Both the position numbers and the translations under genes were made by a program. Of a DNA stretch of 64,000 nucleotides, positions 37,346 through 48,450 are shown piece by piece. The stretch covers positions 21,331,835 through 21,395,834 of the forward strand of contig NC_003076.8 of the NCBI RefSeq assembly GCF_000001735.4, given 5' to 3'. Position 1 is the first letter of the stretch; each line of letters starts with the position of its first letter. Below the pieces are notes generated by a model. That model had not been told where the DNA came from, ran no database searches, and was given only the letters and a program-made list of their open reading frames with translations. This DNA comes from Arabidopsis thaliana (Eukaryota; Streptophyta; Magnoliopsida; Brassicales; Brassicaceae).

Positions 37346-38664
37346 TTCTTTCGTTTTTAATAATTTTCAGATTATTTTCCGACAAATGTGAAGTATGCAT
37401 TCAGGCAAAGTGTCAGAAAAGTTAGTCAACGTTTGATAGATTATGTTATTATTCGATTTCGTTCCAAAATAACCACACTTATTCCATCTAATTCGTTTAT
37501 AGTATATGGTTAATCATGTAACCAAACTGAACTCATCATCATATTATAATATCACAAGTGATTCTTTTTAATAGATGTTTTTTTTTTTGCCACATGCAAT
37601 AAAGTTCATTAAGCCTATATGTAATTCTGTCGGTTTTCTTAAATAAGAAAAAAAGGATTAGTATTTTTTTTGTCAAAAAAGTTTAGAAGATTAGTTAGAG
37701 CTTCTAACCTTTCTGTTACATTTGGATCATCATAACTTGTATATATATTTTTTTTGGCCAAAAAAAAAAAACTTATATATTTTCTTGATATTCATCACCG
37801 GTTATTGTTAACAAATTCATGGAGAACCATAGAGAATAATTGTGAGTTTGTGATTCACCAAAACATGTATATCTAGATTTTCATCAACAGCTAATGCTTG
37901 TAAAAGTTCTCCTTGTGATAGAATTGTAACTGTTGCATTGACGAATATCTGAATAATCAAAAACGATGAAATTGTGTGGAAAAAAATAACTTGTTAAGCA
38001 ATACATGTGATAACAAGAAATTCTTAAAGATTTAGGAAAACTAATTAATCGAAAATATAAATATTCAGACCTCTTGGATTTCCTTTTGCACCTATTCCTT
38101 TATACAAAACATCTTTATGTTTTAATTTTTCGTGAATGTAATTATGATGCATTAGATTATAAGAAGATATTATATTTCCTAGCTTCGAAGATATTGTAAG
38201 GTTATTCCGTATATTCTTTACGCTTGAGTTTAGTAGTTGTTCTTAATTATATTATAGAGTTAACGAAAAACAAAATATCGTATATTTTACTATGACACGG
38301 TATTAGTTGAAGCGCACCACTAAAGTAAGAGACCATGCCACCTTCCATTAAATATTTCATTATTTTGAAAACTTTTTTTTTGATAATATTCATTTAGAAA
38401 GACTTAACTTGATTCATTTGTTTCACTTTCTACCTCTCTTGTTATACAAAGAGACTCAAAACTTTTTGTATTGGTCTTGATGTATAAAAATGACTATTTT
38501 GTTTTATAGTTCTTATGATTGGACCTAATTAATCATTACTATATTGAGCACTAGTTACAAACAAAACATTGCATAAATAAACGGGGAAGCAAAGGGTTAC
38601 TACTGTGCAACCTGCGAAGTTACAATCATATTCCTTCATCTCCAGTCTTTTTAACATTCCAAAA
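37346..38664. repeat. Spacer, right copy of the segmental duplication
   Basis: Paralogous to 32745-33864 (see there), including the promoter block at 38295 and the TATA/5' UTR block (CATAAATAAACGGGGAAGC, near 38571). No gene. Micro-insertion at 37735-37783. Confidence 0.8.
37735..37783. repeat. A-rich insertion with GGCC head, absent from the paralogous copy
   Basis: ACTTGTATATATATTTT and ACTTATATATTTT flank TTTTTGGCC plus a run of A. The copy at about 33020 reads straight through CATAACTTATATAC with no insertion. Confidence 0.75.
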
Positions 38665-39665
38665 ATGCAGGTTCGTTTTTTTTTTTTTTTTTTTTCAGTT
38701 TTCTGTTTAGTTTCAAGTCATTAATTTTCAATGGTTATTATTATCTACTGTAGGAATTCTAATATAGTTATCACTTATACAATGAACTTCTAATTTCCAG
38801 GAGGAGACAGTTGAATTCAAGATGGATGTTTCTGATGAAAGCATCAAACGGGAAGCTATGAAAATTGTCTGGATGTTTTCAGGTACACCAACACAAACCT
38901 ATGGTTGTAATATTAACCAAACCAAATAAATCAATCAGAAATTTAATCTATCATGATGTATTTAAGCAATAATATTTGTTGTTGTTAGGAGTTACTTTGG
39001 TAGACATCAAGGAAAAAGGTATATTAAAGGTGAAGGGAAAATTTGATAAGATTGACATGGGGAGCAAACTACATGAGAAAGATAAATCTGTTGACATAAT
39101 CAACCCAAATGGAAACCGGGGGCAATATCGCATTCCGGGTTATACTACAGTCTACAATTATCTAACCACTCCAAAAATACAGGTTCGGTTTTTCAAATTA
39201 TCAAATTATTTTTAAGCAATTAAGCATTAAATGGTTCATATTTGGATTTAATAAAATTATTACTTGTACCATGAATTGCTATTTTGCAGGAGATAGTTGT
39301 ATTCAAGTTTAACGTTCTTGATGAAAAAATCAAACGTGATGTTATGGAAGTTATCTGGGAGTTTTCAGGTACACACCAACACAAACCTATGGTTATATTA
39401 AACCAAATGAATCAAACTATGGCTGGTTCTTTTTACTTAATTTTAATCTATTTAGTCTTTAAAACAAAGCACTATTGTTTTTTGGTTGTTAGGAATTACT
39501 TCGGTAGAGTTGAAGAGAGATCATCAACTAGAGGTGAAGGGAGGAGAATTTAATAAAGTCGCAATGTCGACAAAGCTAAAGCGCATAGATGAATCTGTTA
39601 GCCTTATCATCAACTATACGCGAACAAAGAAATTGGGCTTTAGTTTATACGATCTATATCGATGA
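38665..39665 (+). CDS. Two-domain HMA-fold protein, short tail
   Basis: 177 residues from exons 38665-38670, 38801-38882, 38989-39182, 39290-39368 and 39493-39665. Domain 1 EETVEFKMDVSDESIKREAM, domain 2 EIVVFKFNVLDEKIKRDVME, both without CxxC. The linker ends TTPKIQ. It is the closest paralogue of the gene at 33865 through a segmental duplication, but the Pro/Ala tail is gone: after SVSLIINYTRTKKL the frame ends at YDLYR. The sequence after the stop does not resemble a Pro-rich tail, so the tail was deleted or replaced. No CaaX. Function unknown. Confidence 0.82.
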
Positions 39666-40873
39666 GAATCTGAGCAACACAAGTATTTGAGCAAAAATAT
39701 ATATGACTCCATTTTATTTTCTGATGTTTTAATTTTCTTGGGAATTCTTTTCCACCTCCCTTAAAATTTTTTTTGAATGAATGTAATTTTTTTTACCTGT
39801 ATTACATTAAGTGCATCTTTTTTGAAACTTTGCTACGATTGTATTTGATGGTTCTACAGATCAAATCCTAGTGGAAAGCCAATATATGAAGAGGTCTTCA
39901 TAATTTATTTTCCAGTTTTCCGAATTTCAGAGTTGTGGAATTAACTCCGTAGACATCAATTTTTTGCGTATCAAACCCCATATTTTGGTTGAGTGTTGAC
40001 AATAACGTCAACCTTAGCCACATGGAGTACCGTGTCTTGAAACTTCCATACCATGATATCCTCCCATAGCGGCGTAAGTACGTTTTCGATAACCTCATCA
40101 GGAATCTCCATTGATCTGTGTCTTTAATTCCGAAGTTGAAATGTTTAGATCTTATTTTTGAGAATATGTTTGTTTTGAGCCACTGAAATCCACGAACCCA
40201 CTTCCTTTGTGCCAAATTTAACCCGTAAATCCAAAACGCAGCGTTTTTAAGTAATGGATTTGAAAGTTTTTCAATTCTCTTATCAACTAATCCACATTAT
40301 ACAAAAAAGCATCTATGCTTTAATTTTTATAACAAACTTTAATTGTGACGAATTGGGTATTTCATTTCCTACCTTCTAAGAAATTGTGATGTTCTTTCGT
40401 ATAGCCTTTACATCTTGAGTTTAATTTTTCTTATGTTGTGGAGATAACGACAACAAATATTGCATAACACGCTGTTAGTTGAAGCCGCTAAAGTAAGAGA
40501 CCATGCCACCTTCTAATATTGCATAATCATCTATTATTTAGAAAGACTAAAGTAAGAGACTCAACATGGTTTGATTCTACTATCTATTATATAGAAAGAC
40601 TTAAATTGTTTGTATTGGTCTTGAACTCTTGATGTACAAAATTGACTATTTCCTTTTATTTCCAAATATTTGGACCTAATCATTACTATACTCACTAGTT
40701 TTATATTTATTTTATTTTTCTTGTGTAGCTAGTTACTAGTTACTAGTTACAAACAAAATATAGTATAAATATACGGGGAAGCAAAGGGTTATTGTTGTGC
40801 AAGCTGTGAGGTTGCAATCATATTCCTTTGCGTTTATCTCTAATCACTCTCCAATCTTTTTAACATTTCCAAA
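39666..40873. other. Spacer with an unexplained orphan segment
   Basis: The segment 39840-40240 is unlike the other spacers; on the minus strand it reads open for about 105 codons with no ATG start, and in another frame from an internal ATG as MEIPDEVIENVLTPLWEDIM. I cannot name it. The HMA promoter block returns at 40467. Confidence 0.4.
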
Positions 40874-42725
40874 ATGCAGGTTCGTTTTTTGCAATTTTCA
40901 GAACAAATATTTATATGATTGTCTAATATAGTTATTGCTTGTAAAATGAACTGCTAATTTTCAGGAGGAGACAGTTCAATTCAAGATGGATGTTTCTGAT
41001 GAAAACATCAAACGGGAAGCTATGAAAATTGTCTGGATGTATTCAGGTACACCAACACAAATCTATCTTTATGTTAGTGAAACCAAATAAATCAATAAGT
41101 AAGTTAATCTATTTTGGCTATAAAAATGAAGTAATAATATTTGTTTTTTATTAGGAGTTACTTTCGTAGATATCAAGGAAAAAGGTATACTAAAGGTGAA
41201 GGGAAAATTTCAAAAGATTCAAATGGGGGGCAAACTCTATGAGATAGATAAATCTGTTGATATAATCAACCGAACGGGAAAACCAGGGAAAAGTTACATG
41301 CCGGGTTTAAACACAGTCTACAATTATGTCACCACTCCAAAAATGCAGGTTCGTTTTTTCTAATTTTCAGATTATTTTTAAGCAATTTTGTTTTTGTGCA
41401 CCATTTTTAGCAATTAATTTTTTTTTACACTATGCATATGCATTATGCATTATGTAGATATACATTAAAATTATTACTTATACCATGAATTGCTATTTTA
41501 CAGGAGATACTTATATTCAAGTTTGAAGTTCTTAATGAACACATCATACAGGATGCTATGGAAGTTATATGGGAGTTTTCAGGTACGTATACACCAACAC
41601 AAACCTATGTTTATATTAAACCAAATAAATCAATGATTGTAAGATATATTCAGTTTACATCATTTTGCATTGTACGATGTTTGTTGTTAGGAGTTACTTC
41701 GGTAGAGGTCAAGGGAGTTGATAAACTAGAGGTGAAGGGAGGAGAATTTAATAAAATCGCAATGTCGGCGAAACTAAAGGACATAGATGAATCCGTTACC
41801 GTTATCATCAAGGAGGGACTAGATGTACAAACACCTAATATTGGAAGCTCAAATGGGACAAATTTTAATATGAAAAACGCGCTATCCTCTTTCCGTGTGC
41901 CTGCGCGTGTGCGTGTGCCTCCGCCTCCACCTGTGCGTCCAGCTTCCCCTGTGTATGCTGCTGGGCGTGGAAAAAAATTTAACCAAGGAAATGAGTTTCC
42001 AACATATAAGCAGCCAATTTTCAATGCTATTGCTGCGCAAGTTCGTGACTTATTGCCTAAAGCAAACGCGAATAAGTTTATGTTGGGGCAACATAATGCA
42101 GAGATCCTTGGAAGGAAGAAGGCACAACCTGAAGTCAAGCAGCAGAATCATAATGATGCACAGGCCCCTGATAAGAAGAAGCAACCACCTGAAGTCAAGC
42201 AGAATGAACAAGAAGGAGGATTCTTTGGATTCTTTGGTAAGAAAAAGCAACAACCTCAGAAGGAAAAAATCGTCAGTGAAATCCCAAAACCTCAACGAAC
42301 ATCGAGAAAAGGTACAACACTGAACTCATGTGCTTGTGTAAACATGCCTTTTCTAGTTTGAAGTATGTTTTAAATGGAAGAATTTGAGGTGGTGATTGGT
42401 TTGAGCTCCATGGACTAGAAATGTCATCTCTCATCTTCTAAGATAAAGTTTGTCTCATTATTTGTTGTGGGGCTTTATCACACATTGGCATATTCTTTTG
42501 TTTCTATTAACCTTAAAGATTTGTGTTAAACCATCTAATGCAGAAGGCGAAACGTCACAAACACAGACACAAAGTTCGTGGACCGACTCATCATGGCTTA
42601 CGGGCTTAACCAATACGTTGAATCCCTCTCAATACACAAAATCAAGCAGTCAGACGATATCCTATCAAACCTCAAAAGCGGGTGGATCCTCAAGAAACCA
42701 ACATTCAACACGAAAGGGAACTTAA
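40874..42725 (+). CDS. Two-domain HMA-fold protein with long low-complexity tail
   Basis: 387 residues from six exons: 40874-40879, 40965-41046, 41155-41348, 41504-41582, 41691-42311, 42544-42725. Domain 1 (EETVQFKMDVSDENIKREAM) and domain 2 (EILIFKFEVLNEHIIQDAME) lack CxxC. The linker ends TTPKMQ, whose ATGCAG matches exon 1 of the family (see findings). The tail has a Pro/Arg/Val patch, then Gln/Lys-rich pieces (KKAQPEVKQQN, KKKQPPEVKQN, KKKQQPQKEK) with GGFFGFFG between them; exon 6 adds a Ser/Thr/Gln-rich end. Without the last splice the frame stops at 42361, giving a shorter protein. No CaaX in either form. Function unknown. Confidence 0.82.
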
Positions 42726-43918
42726 CCTACAACGCGAGGAAAGACCGATGATTCTATTAAATTATCTAATAGATTCTCTTGTCTAAGTCGAAAGTACTGA
42801 ATCGTGTGTCGAATGTTCATCGGATGGGATTTTCCTATAGGACAGTTGAGCTCCTTGGACTATCGTTTGTTCTGGACGAGAATTTCATCTCATCTTGTAA
42901 AATAAAAGTTTGTGTCCTTATCTGTTGTGGTGTTTACTACATATTTCATATTTGAGTATTATTGTTTTTCTTAACCTTAAGTTCGACTTGATCATCCAAA
43001 TTGTGAGTAGATTGAGACATTGAGTTATTTCCTTTTTCTTAACCTTCAGATTGCATCATTATAATCATTTTTCGAGATATAGTAATCATTCTTCCTTGAA
43101 CAAAACCGCTATCAAAGTTGCATTTTACCCAGCCCGTTGGAGGTGGTTCCCAACGTCTACTTCGATCTTTTTGCTGTTGATTAAGACTGTTGGATTAGTG
43201 ATACTTACCTCATGAGGATTTATGCATTAGTAAATCCATTGTGACTTATCAATGCATGGATATATCTCTAAATCTTTATCAACAATTGCAACTTCTGAAA
43301 AAAACTTCTTGTAATAGAATGAAACCATTAAATTGACATACATATTGCGATAAAACAGTTCAAAAGGTAAACTTAATCGGGAATCAAACCCTTTTGCACC
43401 TCCCTTAAAATTTCCCTTCAACTATCCAATGTACAAAACATCTCGATTTTTTTAATTCTCTGAATTTTATTATAACAAATTGCATATTTTATTTCCTAGC
43501 CATATTGCAAGACAAAGTGAGGTTCTTTCGTATTATCGAGACCAGGCCACTCTCAAGACAAAATATATCGCATATTTAATTTTTATATATAACACGGTGT
43601 TAGTTGAAGCCACTAATGTCAGAGACCAGGCCACACTCTCTAACCATATATCATATAGAAAGACTAATCTAGACTCAACTTGTTTTTATTAATTCTACCA
43701 TCTATTATATAGAAAGACTCAAATTGTTCGTTGGTCTTGATGTACATAAATTGATTATTTCCTATTATAGTTCCAGTGGCTGAACCTAATCATTACTATA
43801 TTCACTAGTTGCAAACAAAATATCGTATACATATAGAGGGAAGCAGAGGGTTATTTTGCAAGCTGCGAGGTTCCTGTCACATTCATTTACGTTATCTCTC
43901 TTAACTCTTCACTCTCCA
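42726..43918. other. Spacer with repeated 3' UTR block and HMA promoter block
   Basis: Around 42840-42990 the 3' UTR-like block (CTCCTTGGACTA..., AAAATAAAAGTTTGTG, TGTTGTGG) repeats what lies inside intron 5 of the preceding gene. The promoter block is at 43592. No gene seen. Confidence 0.5.
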
Positions 43919-46007
43919 ATGTCTAATCCTCATTACAATCTGAAAACACAGGTTAGTTTTTCTCAATTTTCAGATTAGTTTTGAGCAAATAAAATTTCAT
44001 TGGTTTTAACGGTAAGATTTCTGCAGAAACATACAAGAAAGTAATTGTATTTACATATTTACGTAAACTATGAACTGTTAAATTGCAGGAAAAAACAGCT
44101 GAATTCAAGTTGGATGTTTCTGATGAAAACATTAGAAGGAACACTATGAAAATTGTCTGGATGTTTCCAGGTACACCAAAACAAATCTATTGATTTTATT
44201 AATGAAACCAAATAAATACTATATTTAAGCTTGAAATATTAAAAAGCAATAATATTTGTTGTTGTAGTTACTTTCGTAGACATCAAGGAAAAAGGTATAC
44301 TAAAGGTGAGGGGAAAATTTGATCACATTGAAATGAGAGAGATTTTACAGCAACATATAGATGAGTCTGTTGACTTAATCAATCCAATGAAAAAATCGGA
44401 GAAAAAACAGATTCCAGGTTTGGCTACAGTCTTCAACTACTTTAAGACTCCAGCAACGCAGGTTAGATTTTTTTTTGCAATTTTCAAATTATTTTGAAGG
44501 AATTAAAATTTCAATATCTACCCTAGGAATTCTGTAGAAATATAAACACATACATATGTAAAAATAAAATTATTACTTATTCCATGAACTGCTAATTTGC
44601 AGGAGATAGTTGTCTTCGAGTTTAGAGTTCTTGATGAACGTATCATACCGAAAGCTATGGAAGTTATCTGGGAGTTTCCAGGTACATCAACAAAAATCTA
44701 TAGATATGTTTGTTTGTTTTTTTGAGCAAAAAATCTATAGCTATTTTATTTAAACAAAATAAATCTATGACGGTACGTAGGATATATTCAATTTCTATAT
44801 AGAAATTAAAAATTCAAAAATTAAAGCACTAAATAAACCCATGTTTGTTGTTGTTGTTGTTGTTGTTAGTAGTTACTTCGGTAGAGATCGAGAATGATTT
44901 TTATCTAAAGGTTAAGGGAGGAGAAATTAATAAAGAGGTCATGAAGACGCAACTAAAGGATGTAGATAAACATGTTAAGATAAAATGGCATGGACAAGAT
45001 GTAGAAGAAGAGCCAAAAAAGCAATCCGAGGCCGGTGGCTCGAAGTTGCAACCGGAGCAACTTAGTAAAAAGAAAAATATATACGAAGACGCCTACGGTG
45101 AACATCTTAAAAAACGACAAGGTATTAACCAAGCAAAGCAGCCGGCATTTTACGACGATTGGCTCTTAGAGGAAGCGCATGGACCTTTTAACCAACAACA
45201 AGGTTTTAAGCAAGAAAATCTGCTGCCAATCTATGGAGGTGCACATGCGCAAGGATTGTATAAACAAAATGCGAATAAGGTCTTCCAGCCGCAACCAAAA
45301 GGAGGCTTTGCTGCACTGAACCTTGGTGAGAAGAAGAAACAAGCTGAAGTGAAGAAGCAAAATCAAGACGCAGGATGGTTTGGAAATATGTTTGGTAACC
45401 AACAACCTCAGGTCAAGCAGGAGTTCAGAGGCAAACGTGAAAATCAGCATGCTCAGCGCATCGATCCGCTTATAATACAAGGTCTAGATGGAAAATTTCA
45501 TGCATATAAGGAGAAAAATAATAATCCGTATGCCCGTAGCTCAAATGGGCCAACATCTAACAATGGTACATCACAAAACTTGGGTATCAACAAACTTGTT
45601 TCAGTTTATCAGATTTATTTTTATGGGATAACTTTTAAAATAAAGTTTTTATTATTGTTTGTTGTGGACCTCACTATATTGGCATTTTTTTGTTAACCTT
45701 AAATATTTGTGTTAACCAATTATTGTCAACAGAGTTTGGATCAAGCAGTACGCGGAATCGCTCTAGCTTCTCACGGTCAAGCAGTGCGATGGATCTATCT
45801 CAAACCACATCATCAAGCAGTGTGGCGTATTCTTCTTACTCCACAACACCAAACAGTTCTAGGAATTCCTCTCACTCACGATCAAGAAGTTCGGAGAATC
45901 TGTCTCAATTCCAATCAAACAGTACGGGGAATTCCTATACATCCTCTCAATCAAACACAGCGAGTGGATCCAAGCAAGGCCAAAGTTCTAAAAAACCAGG
46001 AAAGTAA
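43919..46007 (+). CDS. Two-domain HMA-fold protein with the longest tail
   Basis: 457 residues from exons 43919-43951, 44089-44170, 44268-44461, 44603-44681, 44873-45583 (or from 44870) and 45733-46007. Domain 1 EKTAEFKLDVSDENIRRNTM, domain 2 EIVVFEFRVLDERIIPKAME; no CxxC. Exon 1 differs from relatives: the usual AAAATGCAG is ACACAG, and an ATG 27 nt upstream is used (MSNPHYNLKTQ). The conserved Gly at both intron-2-type borders is lost (tag|TTACT in place of tag|GAGTTACT). The tail is Gln/Lys/Asn-rich; exon 6 is a Ser/Arg/Thr-rich stretch of about 90 residues. Predicted disordered. No CaaX. Function unknown. Confidence 0.78.
44692..44740. repeat. T-rich insertion in an HMA intron, 12-bp direct repeats
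   Basis: AAAAATCTATAG at 44692-44703 and 44729-44740 flank a 24-25-nt core ending TTTTTTTGAGC, inside intron 4 of the gene at 43919. Confidence 0.75.
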
Positions 46008-46513
46008 GCATGCTCGGTTGCAAAGAAAGGGAGGAATGTCAAAACTAAGCTCTGAAATTTTTGACAAAGAAAAAGAGACTTGTCAAGAATAAAGGTCCAG
46101 CATATTTTTTTCTAGTCTAGTCTATTAGATTTCTTCTAAAAGAGCCAATCTGAGGTGGTGATCGGTTTGACCTCCATGGACTAGAAAAAAAGGTATTGTG
46201 GTGTTTATTACATATTAATTGGCAAAGTATTGTTTTTGGTTAACAATTTGCTCCTCCAATTGTGTTTAGTCGAGTGATATCGTTGTGTTTCTTTAAGATT
46301 TATTAAACATTTGAGTTTTTTTTTTTCTTAATGCAAATCATTATAAATTTAAGCTGTCCCAAGCTCATGACATTTACAACTTGTATTGACTAAAATTCTA
46401 AAATAAAACAGGCAAGCTTATTGTACGGGTATATAACTATATACAGTATAGCCATCAACGTGAAACTAGAGCAACACAAGTTTTTCCTAAAATACTTTCA
46501 TAAATACGATTGG

Positions 46514-46545
<32 letters not shown>

Positions 46546-47079
46546 TATAATCGATCTTTCCTTGTTTAAGTTTCTTGGCAATCCTTGAATTTCCGTTTGA
46601 ATCCATTCTAACTATTTATTATGCGAAACAACTCAAGCAGTTTAAATATTTCAGTTACACAAAATTAGATTATCTTATTTCCTACCTTCGACGAAGATGT
46701 GAGGTTCATTATTAAATCCTTATAGGCTTGACTTAGTCGCTCTTATATTGACGTGATAATTAAAGACAAAAGATATCGCATATATATGGTTTAAAACTGT
46801 GTTAGTTGAAGCTACTATAGTATTAAACTAAAGAAGCGCAGCCACATTCTAACAATCTATTATATAGAAAGACTCAAAACTGTTTCTATGCCGCATAATT
46901 TAATCATACTACATTATCTATTTCATTTTCTTGCTTCGGCGGCTTGACTTAATGTTTTCTATATTCGCTAGCTAAAGAGTATATATGTAGACCTGGAAAC
47001 AAAGTCTATGAGCAAGCAACGAGGTTCCAAATTCATTCCTTTATATCATCTCTCTCCAATCTCGAAACTTTTCCACAAG
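46008..47079. other. Spacer with 3' UTR block, AT microsatellite and promoter block
   Basis: The 3' UTR block GACCTCCATGGACTAG is at about 46170. A pure TA repeat lies at about 46517-46540. The promoter block (GTTAGTTGAAGCTACTA) is at about 46800. No gene seen. Confidence 0.5.
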
Positions 47080-47709
47080 ATGCAGGTTCGTGTATATTTT
47101 GAATTTTGTATAAGTTTTTAGAATAAATTTAAACAAAACAGTAAAATTAAGCTAAAATTAACATAATTATATATCATCATAGTAATAATGATTTTGTTTA
47201 CACTTACACCTACGTATAAAGCTTCAAATATATTTAAATCATGTTTACAGGAGACGGTTGTATTCGAGTGGGGAAGTTTTGACGTAAGAACCAAAGAGAA
47301 AGCTATGAAAGTTGTATGTGAGTTTCCAGGTACATCAACACAATTCAATTCCTACGTTTAACTTTAACCAAATAAACCGATAATGGCAAGAAGTCATAAT
47401 AATTTATTTTTTCTTATTAAGGCTAAAAATAATTAATCAATAATGTTCTTGTTGTTAGGAGTTACTGTGATAGACGTGAAGGAAAGAGGTAAACTAAAAG
47501 TGACTGGACAATTTGATAAGTTTATAATGACGAAGAAACTGAAGAAGATATGTGATTATGTTGACATAACCGCGGTTGGACCGGAGGGACAACCGGCTCA
47601 AAATCGCAATCCGGTTAAGAAACCTGAACCAAAAGTGATTAGGGGGCGACCTTACCCTCCTCAGAAAAAAACTCCAGGCAAAAACTCGGATGAGTGTATC
47701 ATCCTGTGA
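47080..47709 (+). CDS. Prenylated HMA-fold protein (HIPP-like), CaaX CIIL
   Basis: 111 residues from exons 47080-47085, 47251-47329 and 47459-47709. The HMA fold is ETVVFEWGSFDVRTKEKAMK, GVTVIDVKERGKLKVTGQFD, MTKKLKKICDYVDITAVGP. No CxxC in loop 1. The Pro/Lys-rich tail ends DECIIL, a CaaX box; the terminal Leu favours geranylgeranylation (family knowledge), so membrane attachment is likely. It is close to the gene at 31894, which lacks the box. It belongs with the heavy-metal-associated isoprenylated plant proteins, although metal binding is doubtful. Confidence 0.85.
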
Positions 47710-48450
47710 TATTTCATATCTCATTTCTATGATTTAAAAACTTGTTTGTTGTGTGGTGTTTATTTACCTATATCGCCATTCTGCTTTTTTTTTTTTTTGT
47801 TTCGTGTGTGTGTGTCAATCTTGATATTTTTCATCCTAAATTATATTGTTTTAGTACACAATGATAAAAAACCTTAAAAGATAATGAAGCTAAAAAAATA
47901 ATTTCAATTTTTTTTTTTGCGTTAAAAGGCGATTCCGCAAGTTGGCCCATGCATACAAGATTGACAATATCGCTTATGTTAGTAGTACTCAGTTTTTGCA
48001 TGGAAATTACGACGAATTTATGGACCTTTTTAGTTTGTGGTTCCTCAACCATTCCCGGCTCAACGATTATATCATTTCCTATAGCTTTCTACGAAACTGT
48101 CGGCTTTTTTCTTCTATACTTTTCGGCTTGACAATATTTGGATATTTGACAAAGACAAAAAATATATAAATCTATTATAAAGACTCTAATAGTATTTATA
48201 AGTCTTGAATCTTGAAATAATTACATCAAACATACTATATTATTTTCTAGCTTCAACGAAATTGTGAGTACTTTCTACTCTTTATTCGGGTTGCCTGAAT
48301 CGTTTTTATATTCGCGAGCTAAAGATAATAAAAAATCGGATGTATATAAATACACATGACAGTATATTTGGGGCAGGCAACCATAAAACATTCACGTTCC
48401 TTTACATCATCTCTCTTCACTCTAGCTACAAACTTTTTCATTTTCTGAAA
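47710..48450. other. Spacer before the intron-less-start HMA gene
   Basis: AT-rich; short ORFs of 60-75 codons near 47830-48170 on both strands show no family signal. A TATA-like TATATAAATA is near 48342. No other gene seen. Confidence 0.4.

Noticed and set aside
39284-39553. 89-codon plus ORF MQEIVVFKFNVLDEKIK...
   Set aside because: It reads through an intron; only its first part is exon 4 of the two-domain gene at 38665.
45709-46092. 127-codon plus ORF in the last exon of the gene at 43919
   Set aside because: Splice phase from exon 5 selects the other frame (Ser/Arg/Thr-rich), which ends at 46007.
46517-46540. Pure TA repeat
   Set aside because: An ordinary microsatellite in a spacer; noted but not of interest.
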